The translations under genes and the position numbers were made by a program. Below, one piece after another: positions 38,220-47,309 of a DNA stretch of 64,000 nt (the first letter of the stretch is position 1; every line of letters begins with the position of its first letter). Origin of the DNA: CAVWDI01 sp963793095 (GTDB taxonomy: Bacteria > Chloroflexota > Anaerolineae > Anaerolineales > UBA4823); assembly GCA_963793095.1 (NCBI GenBank), contig CAWBYY010000004.1, forward strand, positions 248,001 through 312,000, written 5' to 3'. The notes below the pieces were generated by a model. That model made no database searches. It was not told the origin of the DNA and saw only the letters and a list, made by a program, of their open reading frames with translations.

Positions 38220-39317
38220 TCAGGCTTGCTCACTCTTTAAACCAGAACCGGTTAAAATCGCAATTATTGGATCGGGGGAATTACCAATCGCTAGCTCGAT
38301 AGCCTTATAAACAACCGCGGAGGTTGGTTCTACAAAAAAACCTAATCTGGCTAACTCTGATTGACCTGATTTTATCTCATCTTCGTCAACAGCAAGCATA
38401 TCGCCGTTATATTTACTTAATAACTCCAGAATAACATCACCCCTTAAAGGATGGATAATCCGAACCCCTTCAGCAATTGTTTCCCCTTCCGTAATCATAC
38501 TTAAACCTTGCGCTCCATACTGGTAAGCCGCCCAGATTGGCGCACAAGCTCTGGCCTGAACGCCGACAATCTTTGGCATATGTTTAATATATCCACCATG
38601 TAACAAGGATGAAAATCCGTATATGATACCCAGCAATAAACTTCCCTGTCCAACAGGTAAGATGATTGTCCCTGGGGTCTGTTGAACTTGATCGAAAATC
38701 TCGAACGCAATTGTCGTAAATCCATCAATTCCATAAGGAAAGTAGACATGAGACGCATAACAGACGCCTGATTCAGCCGCTCTCAATGCTTCTTCAGCTG
38801 CAGCAGATCTAGGGCCAGGAACCGGTTTGGCTTGGGCTCCATATGCTTGGATTTGATTCCTTTTCTGTATGGATGCATAACCAGGTAGATAAATAGTCGC
38901 CTTGATATTCGCTCTTGCGGCGTAAGCCGCGAAGGAGGAACCCGCATTCCCGGAGGAATCTTCAACAGCAGAATTTACTCCTCTCGATTTCAAGAAACTC
39001 ACCAGCAGAGATGAGCCTCTATCCTTAAAAGAGCTGGTCGGATTTAAAAGTTCAAGTTTAAAACCTACTTTGTGATTATGGATATTTGCCCAAACCGTGG
39101 GAGTATCCCCCTCGCCAAGGTAAATTGCAGGAGAGTTTTCACCAATATTGAAGAAATTTCTATATCGCCACAACCCAGGCATTTTGGTATCGATAAGATT
39201 TAAATCAAAAGCTTTGATTCCCGGGTGCCGGAAAAATCCGCCGCAGATGTTACATTTATAGGGAGTTCCTTTTTGGGGATATTCTGAACCACAATTTGAA
39301 CAATTTATGCCTGTCAA
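38220..39317 (-). CDS. thrC: Threonine synthase
   Basis: 365 residues. The N-terminal zinc ribbon 'CSNCGSEYPQKGTPYKCNIC' precedes the PLP fold II domain, as in archaeal-type threonine synthases. 'LNPTSSFKDRGSSLLVSFLK' carries the Schiff-base lysine, and 'EDSSGNAGSSFAAYAARANI' and 'PVGQGSLLLGIIYGF' make the phosphate and PLP pockets. It turns O-phosphohomoserine into threonine. The start is TTG 39317, with AAAGG upstream; no ATG lies before the zinc ribbon. Cystathionine-type lyases of this fold lack the ribbon. A related cysteate synthase activity cannot be excluded. Confidence 0.82.
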   Translation of the reverse strand: MTGINCSNCGSEYPQKGTPYKCNICGGFFRHPGIKAFDLNLIDTKMPGLWRYRNFFNIGENSPAIYLGEGDTPTVWANIHNHKVGFKLELLNPTSSFKDRGSSLLVSFLKSRGVNSAVEDSSGNAGSSFAAYAARANIKATIYLPGYASIQKRNQIQAYGAQAKPVPGPRSAAAEEALRAAESGVCYASHVYFPYGIDGFTTIAFEIFDQVQQTPGTIILPVGQGSLLLGIIYGFSSLLHGGYIKHMPKIVGVQARACAPIWAAYQYGAQGLSMITEGETIAEGVRIIHPLRGDVILELLSKYNGDMLAVDEDEIKSGQSELARLGFFVEPTSAVVYKAIELAIGNSPDPIIAILTGSGLKSEQA

Positions 39318-39499
39318 TTTGAATTACCTTTAGATATATATTTAATATTTGATCGCATGTTCCGTGGATTTATTCCAAACTCAATTTTTCGGTACTGCCG
39401 CATAGATGGATTCGTTAATCAGAAAAATTATAACGTCACAAATTGATAATAATGGTTCAAAGCTCTGATATTCTATACCAAAATCCCTTTAGATCAGCG

Positions 39500-39508
39500 T
39501 GATATAAT
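39500..39508 (+). promoter_or_regulatory. Extended -10 element at the ftsY start
   Basis: TGATATAAT, that is TG-N-TATAAT, is an extended -10 motif ending at 39508. Transcription would begin around 39515-39517, and ATG of ftsY is 39517. No ribosome site exists upstream, so a leaderless mRNA is likely. Confidence 0.45.
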
Positions 39509-39516
39509 TGCGCTTC

Positions 39517-40434
39517 ATGTCTAACGTACTGTCCAAATGGAAAACTGGATTAGAAAAATCCAGCAAAACAAAATTTGGTCAAATAGCTACTTTTCTTGGC
39601 GCTACCGAGATAACCCCAGAAACATGGGACGATCTAGAAGCTTTGTTAATTCAAGCCGATATTGGGGTAGATACCACTCAGTTTGTTATAAATAACCTGC
39701 GAGAGCGGATAAAACAGGAAGGAATAACAAAATCTTCCAATCTTCTACTCGCTTTACGCGATGAATTAAGAAATTTGCTGATAGATCCCCCCAATATTGA
39801 ATTCAGCGACCATCCTTCGATCATACTAATTGTAGGTGTAAATGGCTCCGGAAAAACCACAACAATTGCCAAGCTCAGTTACTTGTTTATAAATCAAGGG
39901 AAGAAAGTTTTATTGGGAGCAGCGGACACTTTCCGGGCGGCGGCAGTAGACCAACTCCAAATCTGGGCTGAACGGCTGGGGGTTGGGATTGTTTCTGGTC
40001 AGCCCGGTGGGGATGCCGGTGCGGTAGCATTTGATTCAGTTAAATCCGGTTTTGCCAGAGATGTAGATTTTGTGATTATTGATACTGCCGGAAGGCTACA
40101 CACCCGGTTTAACCTGATGGAAGAATTGAAAAAAGTCTACCGGGTTGTAGGTAAGGCGCAAACAGGTTCTCCTCAGGCAGTCTGGCTTGTCATGGATTCC
40201 ACCACAGGGCAAAACGCCCTGCAGCAGGCACAAGCATTCACAGAAGCAGTTAACGTGACGGGTGTAATTCTGGCGAAACTTGATTCCTCTGCACGCGGTG
40301 GGATGGCATTTGCTATCCAGAGGGAGTTGAACTTACCAATACTTTATGCTGGTTTGGGGGAGGCCCTCCAGGACCTTCAGCCCTTCAATCCGGATGCCTT
40401 TATAGATGGAATCCTGGCGGGTTGGGATTTGTAG
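39517..40434 (+). CDS. ftsY: Signal recognition particle receptor FtsY
   Basis: 305 residues from ATG 39517; an upstream in-frame TTG (39508) is inside the -10 element and is unlikely to be the start. FtsY is the membrane-associated SRP GTPase that docks ribosome-SRP complexes at SecYEG. The N domain covers residues 1-90; the G domain has 'GVNGSGKT' (G1, 107-114), 'DTFRAAAVDQL', 'DTAGRLHT' (G3) and 'LAKLDSSARGG' (G4). The long acidic A domain of E. coli FtsY is absent, as in many bacteria. Confidence 0.94.
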   Translation: MSNVLSKWKTGLEKSSKTKFGQIATFLGATEITPETWDDLEALLIQADIGVDTTQFVINNLRERIKQEGITKSSNLLLALRDELRNLLIDPPNIEFSDHPSIILIVGVNGSGKTTTIAKLSYLFINQGKKVLLGAADTFRAAAVDQLQIWAERLGVGIVSGQPGGDAGAVAFDSVKSGFARDVDFVIIDTAGRLHTRFNLMEELKKVYRVVGKAQTGSPQAVWLVMDSTTGQNALQQAQAFTEAVNVTGVILAKLDSSARGGMAFAIQRELNLPILYAGLGEALQDLQPFNPDAFIDGILAGWDL

Positions 40435-40456
40435 TCAGGACACCCGCTCAAATTAT

Positions 40457-40465
40457 TGCTATAAT
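40457..40465 (+). promoter_or_regulatory. Extended -10 promoter for prfB
   Basis: TGCTATAAT (TG-N-TATAAT) ends at 40465, about 48 bases before the prfB ATG. No -35 element is visible, as often in extended -10 promoters. Confidence 0.45.
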
Positions 40466-40512
40466 AACAATGGTATTGAACGGTCAAATAGCACCAGTTC
40501 AGGAGATTTGCG

Positions 40513-41605
40513 ATGTTAGAAATTATCGAAAAGCTACAAGATTTCAACCAAAGATCTCAAAAACTACAGGAGAGTCTTTGACTTAGCGGGGAATAATAAA
40601 AAGATAGCTGAACTTGAAAAGTTATCTCAAGCACCAGATTTCTGGAACGATCCTCAAACTGCTAAATCAGTGATGAAAAAAAAGGCTGCCTTGCGTAATG
40701 AAATTGAAAGCTGGGAGCAGTTTCAAAGCCGGATTAAGGATGCTCTTGAACTATCACAACTGGAAGATGAGAGCTTAAATCTCGAACTTGAAAAAGAGAT
40801 TCTGGACATACAACAGGAGTTAGAAAGGCGTGAATTTAATGCAATGCTTTCGGGCAAGTACAATTCTGGAGACGCCTTGCTGGCGATACATGCTGGCGCA
40901 GGTGGAACCGACTCGCAGGATTGGGCAGAAATGCTTCAAAGGATGTATTTGCGCTGGACAGATGCTCATGGTTTTGATACCGAAATTCTGGATATGACTG
41001 AAGGGGAAGAAGCTGGTATCAAGAGCGTCACCATTTCTGTTGACGGCTCTTATGCTTATGGGTATTTACGGCCCGAAAAAGGAGTTCACCGGCTTGTCAG
41101 GTTATCTCCATTCAATTCTTCCCACCGCCGGCACACTTCATTTGCCTTAATAGAAGTACTGCCTCAGGTGGAGGATGAAACAGAGATCGAAATCGATCCA
41201 AACGATCTGCGAATCGATACATATCGTTCTGCAGGCGCTGGCGGACAGAATGTCCAGAAAAATGATACCGCAGTCAGGATAACCCATCTCCCCAGCGGGA
41301 TTGTGGTCACTTGCCAGAATGAACGATCACAGATTCAGAACAAAGAAAACGCTATGCGAGTTCTGAGAGCAAGACTTCTTGATATGAAACAGGCCGAAAA
41401 AGCCGACCAACTTGCCGAGCTCAGGGGCGAATACACAAAAGCGGAATGGGGTAGCCAGATACGTTCATACGTTTTACATCCATACCAGATGGTAAAAGAC
41501 CACCGCACTAATTATGAAGTTGGGAATACCCAGGCTGTCCTGGATGGCGATCTGGACGGGTTTATTGAATCATATTTAAGAGATAACCTTGGCAATGGGA
41601 AATAA
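40513..41605 (+). CDS. prfB: Peptide chain release factor 2 with programmed +1 frameshift
   Basis: 363 residues after the programmed shift at 40576-40582. ATG 40513 follows AGGAG (40501-40505). RF2 reads UGA and UAA stop codons. The anticodon-like motif appears as 'HRLVRLSPFNSSHRRHTSFA' (SPF), and the GGQ catalytic motif as 'GAGGQNVQKNDTAVRITH'. The first 22 codons are in the original frame and the rest are in the +1 frame. A later in-frame ATG (around 40673) is not the start. Its stop overlaps the start of the next gene (TAATG). Confidence 0.96.
40569..40582 (+). promoter_or_regulatory. prfB: Programmed +1 frameshift site of prfB
   Basis: The slippery codon CTT (40576-40578) is followed by in-frame stop TGA (40579-40581) and C (40582); ribosomes skip one T and read GAC (40580-40582). 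An SD-like GGAG (40569-40572) sits just upstream, as in the classical RF2 autoregulation: low RF2 slows termination at UGA and favours the shift. Confidence 0.93.
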
Positions 41606-44109
41606 TGGATGGTTATAGCAGGTCAGTAAAACCATCCTTATTTTGTTTAATTTTCATAATTTCCGCAATCTCAATTTCAAGTTGTGTGACACTTCAGGAT
41701 CCTGAATCATCACAGGAAAATAGGGGACAGGTCGTTGCCTATATTCAACCAGGAGAATATGCAGGCCAGACAATCAAACCACGAAGAACCCATTTCGATA
41801 GCCTTCAACTCTGGCTTCGGATTTCAAATGATGTGCAAAACACAGATGGAATTATACAATTCGTCTTATTTGAATATCCTGAGACGTCTGAACCTGTCTA
41901 CATTGTTGATGTTCAAACGGATGATATCGAATGGATCAATCCCGTAACAATTAAATTCCCCCCGCAATCCAACTCTTCCTATACAAATTATTACCTTAAA
42001 ATATTATCTGATACATCTTCATTTGAAATACTTGGTAGTCTTGAGGATCGTTACCCAGATGGTGACTTATATCTAAATGGCGCTGCAACTGACGGGGATA
42101 TCGCCTTCCGAGCATTCTATAAATATGGGATTGATTCCTTTATAGATGACCTCACTCGATGGTTTTCACATCTCCTGTTGATTTTTCCAATGGCCACATT
42201 AATCTTGCTGCCAGGATTGTTTATCTTTAAAATTATCAACCGCAATAAAAACAATCCCCTTCTTCCCCAGTTTTACCTCGAGGAGAAGATCGCCATCTTG
42301 ATCGCTGTTAGCCTGTCTGTTATCCCAATTTTTTTTCTCTGGTTTTATAATCTCGGGATCAAAATTGATAGAAATCTTGTCATATTATTTTACGTATCTG
42401 CCCTGTTGTTTCTATTATGGCTCTACCGGGTTGAGATACTCACAATAATTAGAGGGGAAAAACACTGGTTCAAGCATCCTGATAAAACCTGGGTGGCATT
42501 ATTGATAATTTTTTTTATGTCACTTGTTATCCGGTTAATAATAATCCGCGATCTTTCCGTGCCCCCCTGGGTTGATTCAGTTCACCACAGTTTAATGACC
42601 AGAATGATAATCGAACAAGGGGGTTTGCCTTCCACATACTTGCCATATATAAATATTTCTCCGGTTAACTACCATTCAGGTTTCCACACAAATCTGGCAG
42701 TATTGCACTACCTTACTGGCATAGAAATCCCTTATTTGATGTTAATATTTGGGCAGTTATTAAACGCGCTGACAGTATTTGCTGTTTATTTATTCACGAC
42801 CGCTGTAATAAAAGACAAATTGGCGGGCCTTATTTCTGCGTTCATCACAGGGATGGTAAATCCAATGCCAGCTTACTACACAAGCTGGGGAAGATATACT
42901 CAGTTGATAGGCATTTTAATTTTTTCAGCAGCTCTGGCGCTAATACTATCCATAATTCAAAACCGGGAAAAAAATCAGAAACCGGAAGCGTTTCACCTGT
43001 TCTTTTTCCAATATTGGAAAACCATATTTATTGCTGTTCTTGCATGTGCAGGCCTGTTCTTGTCCCATTACAGAGTAGGAATATTTTTAGGTTGCTTTTT
43101 CGGATCGTATTTTGCAGTATTAATTTTACGTGAATTTATCATTCGAATTAAAATCAATTATTTATTTCAACAAATCCTAATTTTTATACTGGTTGTTGCA
43201 TCTGCGCTTTTATTGACTTTTCCCTGGTGGCCTGATACCTTAAACTCATTCTTCCTGCCACGTTTATTCGTAACTATAGCGGCCCGACCTGCATTCCAGG
43301 ACTTTCACTGGAGTTACCTCACTGCCTCCTCCGGTAAATTTGTCTTAATCCTCGGTATATTGGGACTGCTGTTAGGGTTTCTACAAAGAAAGAGATTTGC
43401 CCCGGTTTTTATTCTTTGGATAGCCATGATGTTCGCTTTCGCAAATCTGCACGCTCTACCACTGCCTGGAGGGGGATTAATCAATAACACATCTGTTTTA
43501 ATTTTTCTGTTTATTCCCATTTCTGCTGCTGGTGGATATTTGATCTCTGAGAGCATTACCAATCTGAGTAATTTGATCCCTGACAGACGGAAATATTACA
43601 ATTATATATTTGTGTTTCTAACCATTTTATTCATTTCAATAGTTAGTGTCAGAAATATGTTATCGATACTCAATCTGCAAACCATTCTCCTCCTAAATTC
43701 CGATCTGACCAGTTTGAAGTGGATAAAGGAAAACGTACCCGAGAATGAGGTTATCTTGATTAATAATTTCCCCTGGGCGTACAGTCTTTACGCAGGAAGT
43801 GATGGTGGCTACTGGATATCTCCAATTTCGGGCAGGCCAACAATACCCCCTCCGCTTTTATACGGATTCGATAGAGCTTCAACAGTTAGACAGGATATCA
43901 ACAAATTCCTTTTACAGATATCAAGATATAAAGATCAGCCTGATATATTGTACGATTTAATTTCTGCAGAAAATATTAAATATATATACACAGGAACCAG
44001 GGGTGGCATGATCTCACCTCAAAAATTATTACAACATGAAAATTTTAAGCCTATATTTGAATACAATGGAACCTGGGTTATCCAACTGGTTTCAGAAAAT
44101 GATTATTAA
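41605..44109 (+). CDS. Large polytopic membrane protein, GT-C-like, of unknown function
   Basis: 834 residues. An N-terminal hydrophobic segment ends in a lipobox-like 'ISISSC' (Cys27). An extracytoplasmic beta domain (about 30-185) follows, then about 14 transmembrane helices up to residue 690 and a soluble C-terminal part ('LTSLKWIKENVPENEVILIN'). 'PPWVDSVHHSLMTRMIIEQG' has the Asp and His typical of the first outside loop of GT-C glycosyltransferases, and 'SPVNYHSGFHTNLAVLHYL' resembles their second loop. It may transfer or accept lipid-linked sugars. It overlaps prfB by one base (TAATG). Confidence 0.75.
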   Translation: MDGYSRSVKPSLFCLIFIISAISISSCVTLQDPESSQENRGQVVAYIQPGEYAGQTIKPRRTHFDSLQLWLRISNDVQNTDGIIQFVLFEYPETSEPVYIVDVQTDDIEWINPVTIKFPPQSNSSYTNYYLKILSDTSSFEILGSLEDRYPDGDLYLNGAATDGDIAFRAFYKYGIDSFIDDLTRWFSHLLLIFPMATLILLPGLFIFKIINRNKNNPLLPQFYLEEKIAILIAVSLSVIPIFFLWFYNLGIKIDRNLVILFYVSALLFLLWLYRVEILTIIRGEKHWFKHPDKTWVALLIIFFMSLVIRLIIIRDLSVPPWVDSVHHSLMTRMIIEQGGLPSTYLPYINISPVNYHSGFHTNLAVLHYLTGIEIPYLMLIFGQLLNALTVFAVYLFTTAVIKDKLAGLISAFITGMVNPMPAYYTSWGRYTQLIGILIFSAALALILSIIQNREKNQKPEAFHLFFFQYWKTIFIAVLACAGLFLSHYRVGIFLGCFFGSYFAVLILREFIIRIKINYLFQQILIFILVVASALLLTFPWWPDTLNSFFLPRLFVTIAARPAFQDFHWSYLTASSGKFVLILGILGLLLGFLQRKRFAPVFILWIAMMFAFANLHALPLPGGGLINNTSVLIFLFIPISAAGGYLISESITNLSNLIPDRRKYYNYIFVFLTILFISIVSVRNMLSILNLQTILLLNSDLTSLKWIKENVPENEVILINNFPWAYSLYAGSDGGYWISPISGRPTIPPPLLYGFDRASTVRQDINKFLLQISRYKDQPDILYDLISAENIKYIYTGTRGGMISPQKLLQHENFKPIFEYNGTWVIQLVSENDY

Positions 44110-44209
44110 ATTTAATCCAATTTCTCCATAACCAGCTAACAGGCGCCATTGTAATTGTATTTGAATAGAATATAAGTGGATTTATTGAATGTTATTTATC
44201 ACTATTTGC

Positions 44210-44238
44210 TTGACAGGTATAATAGTAATTCGTATAAT
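44210..44238 (+). promoter_or_regulatory. Perfect sigma-70 consensus promoter upstream of rpmF
   Basis: TTGACA (44210-44215), a spacer of exactly 17 bases, TATAAT (44233-44238). This is an ideal consensus promoter. Transcription would begin near 44245 and would drive rpmF and fabD. Confidence 0.9.
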
Positions 44239-44246
44239 TCATCGTC

Positions 44247-44272
44247 TTGCCTCATTGGCAATTCTGTTTTTT
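44247..44272 (+). terminator. Hairpin plus T-run at the 5' end of the rpmF transcript
   Basis: TTGCC (44247-44251) pairs with GGCAA (44257-44261), and TTTTTTT follows at 44266-44272. It begins at the predicted transcription start. It could be a 5' protective hairpin or an attenuator on the strong promoter; its stem is short, so strong termination is doubtful. Confidence 0.4.
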
Positions 44273-44318
44273 TATAACGCAAATAACCAAGAGATATTGA
44301 ATTTTTGGAGTAATTATT

Positions 44319-44501
44319 ATGACACCGCAACCTAAAAGAAAAGTCAGCCAGGGAAGACGTGACCGCAGGCGTGCACATCATGCATTAAAACCACGAAACC
44401 TTGTGCAATGCAGTAATTGTAGTGAAATGAGATTGCCTCACACGGTGTGCCCCAATTGTGGCCATTATAAAGGGCGTGAGATCATTAATATTAAAGAATA
44501 A
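44319..44501 (+). CDS. rpmF: 50S ribosomal protein L32
   Basis: 60 residues. The start 'MTPQPKRKVSQGRRDRRRAH' with a basic N-terminus, and 'CSNCSEMRLPHTVCPNCGHY', a four-Cys zinc ribbon, are clear L32 signs. A GGAG site precedes the ATG by 8 bases. L32 gene next to fatty-acid synthesis genes is the widespread arrangement. Confidence 0.96.
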   Translation: MTPQPKRKVSQGRRDRRRAHHALKPRNLVQCSNCSEMRLPHTVCPNCGHYKGREIINIKE

Positions 44502-44549
44502 GACCTGATCGCAGGCTGAATATTCTCAGTCCGGAAATTTATTAGAAAA

Positions 44550-45494
44550 ATGGAACTTATCGAATCCAGAACTGCATTTCTATTTCCTGGCCAGGGTTCC
44601 CAGAAAATTGGGATGGGATCAGACCTGGCATCTGCTTTTCCGATTGCAAAGAAAGTTTTCGATCAGGCCGATTCCCTATTAGGTTTCTCTCTCTCAAATA
44701 TTGCCTGGAATGGTCCTGTTGAAGTTCTTAATGACACAATTAATACCCAGCCAGCTCTTTTAGTGCACTCCATTGCAGCACTGCAGGTTTTTAAAGAAAA
44801 GTTGTCAGGTTTTAGACCAAGAATGGTTGCTGGACATTCAATGGGTGAATTGAGTGCAATTGTCGCATCCGACTCAATCCCATATAATGATGCGCTCAAT
44901 CTGGTAAGAAAACGGGGGACCTTTATGAAACAAGCCGGTGAACAAAATCCCGGCGGTATGGCGGCAATTCTTGGTCTTGATCTATTGACGGTCGAGGATA
45001 TTTGCACCGAAGCCAGTAATGATAATGATATGGTCCAGGTAGCAAATGATAACTGCCCCGGTCAGGTGGTGATATCCGGTGCCCGTAGAGCGTTGGAAAA
45101 ATCGCTTCAACTTGCCGACAAAGCTGGCGCGAAAAAGATCATCAAGCTGGCAGTGAGCATTGCTGCCCACTCACCACTCATGGCTAATGCCCAATCAGAT
45201 TTTAATGAAGCCGTCGATGAAGCCCCAATATCTGATCCAAAAGTTTCAATCATTGGAAATGTATGTGCAGTCCCACTGACAACTGGCTTTGACATAATTA
45301 CAGATCTAAAATCACAGCTAAATTCACGAGTTCGCTGGAACGAGAGCATCAATTATATGGTCTCACAAGGCATTGATACATTTGTTGAAATTGGCAGCGG
45401 TTCTGTTCTGACTGGTTTATTAAGAGGATCAATCGCAAAGTTACTGGAATTTCCATCGGTTCACCTGAAGACTTCGAAAGAATTAAGTAGTTAA
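44550..45494 (+). CDS. fabD: Malonyl-CoA:ACP transacylase
   Basis: 314 residues. 'LFPGQGSQKIGMG' starts the fold, 'VAGHSMGELSAIV' (GHSMG) has the catalytic Ser, and 'IAAHSPLMANAQ' the catalytic His. It loads malonyl groups onto ACP for fatty-acid synthesis. fabG follows 133 bases later, separated by a hairpin and possible promoter. fabH, acpP and fabF are not in this cluster. Confidence 0.95.
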   Translation: MELIESRTAFLFPGQGSQKIGMGSDLASAFPIAKKVFDQADSLLGFSLSNIAWNGPVEVLNDTINTQPALLVHSIAALQVFKEKLSGFRPRMVAGHSMGELSAIVASDSIPYNDALNLVRKRGTFMKQAGEQNPGGMAAILGLDLLTVEDICTEASNDNDMVQVANDNCPGQVVISGARRALEKSLQLADKAGAKKIIKLAVSIAAHSPLMANAQSDFNEAVDEAPISDPKVSIIGNVCAVPLTTGFDIITDLKSQLNSRVRWNESINYMVSQGIDTFVEIGSGSVLTGLLRGSIAKLLEFPSVHLKTSKELSS

Positions 45495-45513
45495 TTTCTG
45501 GCCTCGGACAGTT

Positions 45514-45542
45514 TTATCATTCCCTTATAAATATTATATAAT
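45514..45542 (+). promoter_or_regulatory. Possible promoter upstream of fabG
   Basis: TTATCA (45514-45519), a 17-base spacer and TATAAT (45537-45542). The -35 is imperfect (4 of 6). It would start transcription near 45549, upstream of the hairpin at 45572-45599. Confidence 0.35.
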
Positions 45543-45571
45543 TTGATCTTGAAAAGAATAGACCTGGTTCT

Positions 45572-45599
45572 CGCGGTATAATGTTCACCGCGTTTTTTT
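45572..45599 (+). terminator. Intrinsic terminator or attenuator between fabD and fabG
   Basis: CGCGGT (45572-45577) pairs with ACCGCG (45587-45592) around a 9-base loop, followed by seven T. It ends rpmF-fabD transcription, or attenuates transcripts that enter fabG, whose AGGAG ribosome site lies 12 bases later. Confidence 0.7.
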
Positions 45600-45627
45600 A
45601 TTTCTTATTCAGGAGACATAATCGAAT

Positions 45628-46375
45628 ATGAGCATGAGTGATAAACACGCTATTGTAACTGGCGGTTCCGGTGGAATTGGTCGAGCTATCGTTGAAGAAT
45701 TTTCCAGGCAGGGCGTCGCAATAGCAATTGCAGATATCAACGAAGAAAGAGCAAAGACAACAGCCAGGGAAATCTCAGAAATTACAGGAAATCAAATTTT
45801 CGGTGTAGAGGTAGATGTCTCTGACCATGAAAGCACAAAAGGAATGGTTAAGCAAGTCCTTGAATCCTTTGGAACTGTGGAGATTTCTCATTAATAACGC
45901 TGGTATTACCCGTGACAATCTGATTATTCGTATCAGCGAGGAAGATTGGGACCAGGTCCTGAATGTAAATTTAAAAGGGGCTTTTAATTGTTCACAGGCT
46001 GTAATTCGACCCATGATGAAACAAAGATATGGGCGAATTGTTAATATTACATCAGTATCTGGTCTCGCCGGCCAGGCAGGTCAAACAAACTATTCAGCCT
46101 CAAAAGCTGGATTGATCGGTTTTACAAAAGCTTTAGCCAGGGAGGTAGCATCCAGGCAGATTACTGTAAATGCTGTAGCTCCCGGATTTATCCCCACTGC
46201 ATTAACCGTTGATTTACCGGAAGAGTTCAAAGAGTGGGCAATTAACCTGACCCCAGTAGGTAGGATGGGCAAACCAGAGGAAGTCGCCTACGCTGTTGCA
46301 TTCCTGGCTTCGGATGAAGCAGCCTATATTACCGGCCAAGTTTTAAGCGTTGACGGCGGGATGATGATGATGTAA
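45628..46375 (+). CDS. fabG: 3-oxoacyl-[ACP] reductase, one frameshift at about 45882
   Basis: 248 residues after one extra T in the run near 45882 is dropped. The Rossmann start is 'IVTGGSGGIGRAIVEEFSRQ'. The break lies inside the NNAG motif: observed '...VEISH*' becomes 'VEILINNAGITRDNL' when the T is removed. The catalytic Ser-Tyr-Lys reads 'ITSVSGLAGQAGQTNYSASK', and the end 'YITGQVLSVDGGM' is family-typical. It reduces 3-ketoacyl-ACP with NADPH. ATG 45628 has AGGAG 12 bases upstream; ATG 45634 is also possible. The gene's role in lipid synthesis makes a real null mutation unlikely. Confidence 0.93.
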
Positions 46376-46387
46376 TTTGGAGGAATA

Positions 46388-46807
46388 TTGAACGATCAAA
46401 CGGTTGAGCGAATAAAAAAAGGCAAGAAACATCCAGTTGATGACAAAAATCTCCAGAAGCGTAATTCAGCTGGAAAAACCACCATCGCGCCTGAAGTGCT
46501 TATCACCATTGCACGCTTAACAACCCTGGACATTCCCGGCGTAAGCAGGCTGAGCAATATACCTTCAGGAGTTAATCGATTATTAAATCGCAGATACGGG
46601 GAAGGTGTCCTGTTAGATTTTTCCAATGACTCAGTATCTGTCGAATTATTTTTAATTCTTAAAAATGATGTGAATATCCGGGATGTAAGCCGAAAAGTTC
46701 AGTATGATGTGGCCAGAGCAATTTCTGAAATGGTAGGAATGCAGGTTGGTAGAGTGAATATTCACATAGAAGACATTGATTACGATCAAATAAATAAAAC
46801 TGAGTAA
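46388..46807 (+). CDS. Asp23/Gls24-family protein
   Basis: 139 residues with start TTG 46388, set by GGAGG six bases before it. 'TTIAPEVLITIARLTTLDIP' and 'YGEGVLLDFSNDSVSVELFL' plus 'AISEMVGMQVGRVNIHIEDI' are typical of the Asp23 (DUF322) family, often membrane-associated and involved in envelope homeostasis. It precedes nusB, a frequent neighbour in Gram-positive-like lineages. Confidence 0.92.
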   Translation: MNDQTVERIKKGKKHPVDDKNLQKRNSAGKTTIAPEVLITIARLTTLDIPGVSRLSNIPSGVNRLLNRRYGEGVLLDFSNDSVSVELFLILKNDVNIRDVSRKVQYDVARAISEMVGMQVGRVNIHIEDIDYDQINKTE

Positions 46808-46830
46808 TTAAGAAATTTGTAACAAATAAA

Positions 46831-47274
46831 ATGAAACCCCGCACTAGAGCACGCGGTCTTGCATTACAAACCCTATTCGAATATGACCTTGTGGGTCATA
46901 TTCCCATGTTAGTGATTGAGGAAAGAATTAAAGAATCAGCGCTCGAACCTGAGATCGCAGATTTTGCCCGCGAGATTGTCAATGGAATTTTCCCAGTAAT
47001 CAATATTTTAGATAAATTCATCGCGAACCATGCTCCTGAATGGCCACTCGATCAGGTTGCTATTGTTGACCGTAATATCCTCCGAATCGCGCTGTGGGAA
47101 ATCACATTATTTGATAAGACTCCAATTAAAGTTGCCATAAATGAAGCGGTAGAATTATCAAAAATCTTTGGATCGGATAGTACTCCAAGGTTTGTTAACG
47201 GTGTACTTGGGAGCCTTGCTAATCAACAAAATGAAATTCGGCTTGGAATTAATAAAGAATTAAAAGTTCAATAA
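46831..47274 (+). CDS. nusB: Transcription antitermination factor NusB
   Basis: 147 residues. 'KPRTRARGLALQTLFEYDLV' is the family's N-terminus, and the C-terminal 'IDEAVELSKIFGSD' motif appears as 'INEAVELSKIFGSDSTPRFV', with 'NGVLGSLA' following. NusB binds boxA RNA with S10 in the rRNA antitermination complex. Co-transcribed with fabG-Asp23. Confidence 0.95.
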   Translation: MKPRTRARGLALQTLFEYDLVGHIPMLVIEERIKESALEPEIADFAREIVNGIFPVINILDKFIANHAPEWPLDQVAIVDRNILRIALWEITLFDKTPIKVAINEAVELSKIFGSDSTPRFVNGVLGSLANQQNEIRLGINKELKVQ

Positions 47275-47309
47275 AATCTCGGGTTTTTTTTCTAAACACT
47301 GGTCTTATA

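Noticed and set aside
40670..41605. prfB starting at about 40670
   Set aside because: The true start is ATG 40513 with a good ribosome site; the gap is bridged by the programmed frameshift.
45577..45582. TATAAT inside the fabD-fabG hairpin as a promoter
   Set aside because: The only -35-like element (TTGAAA at 45549) is 22 bases away, too far, and the sequence is part of the terminator stem and loop.
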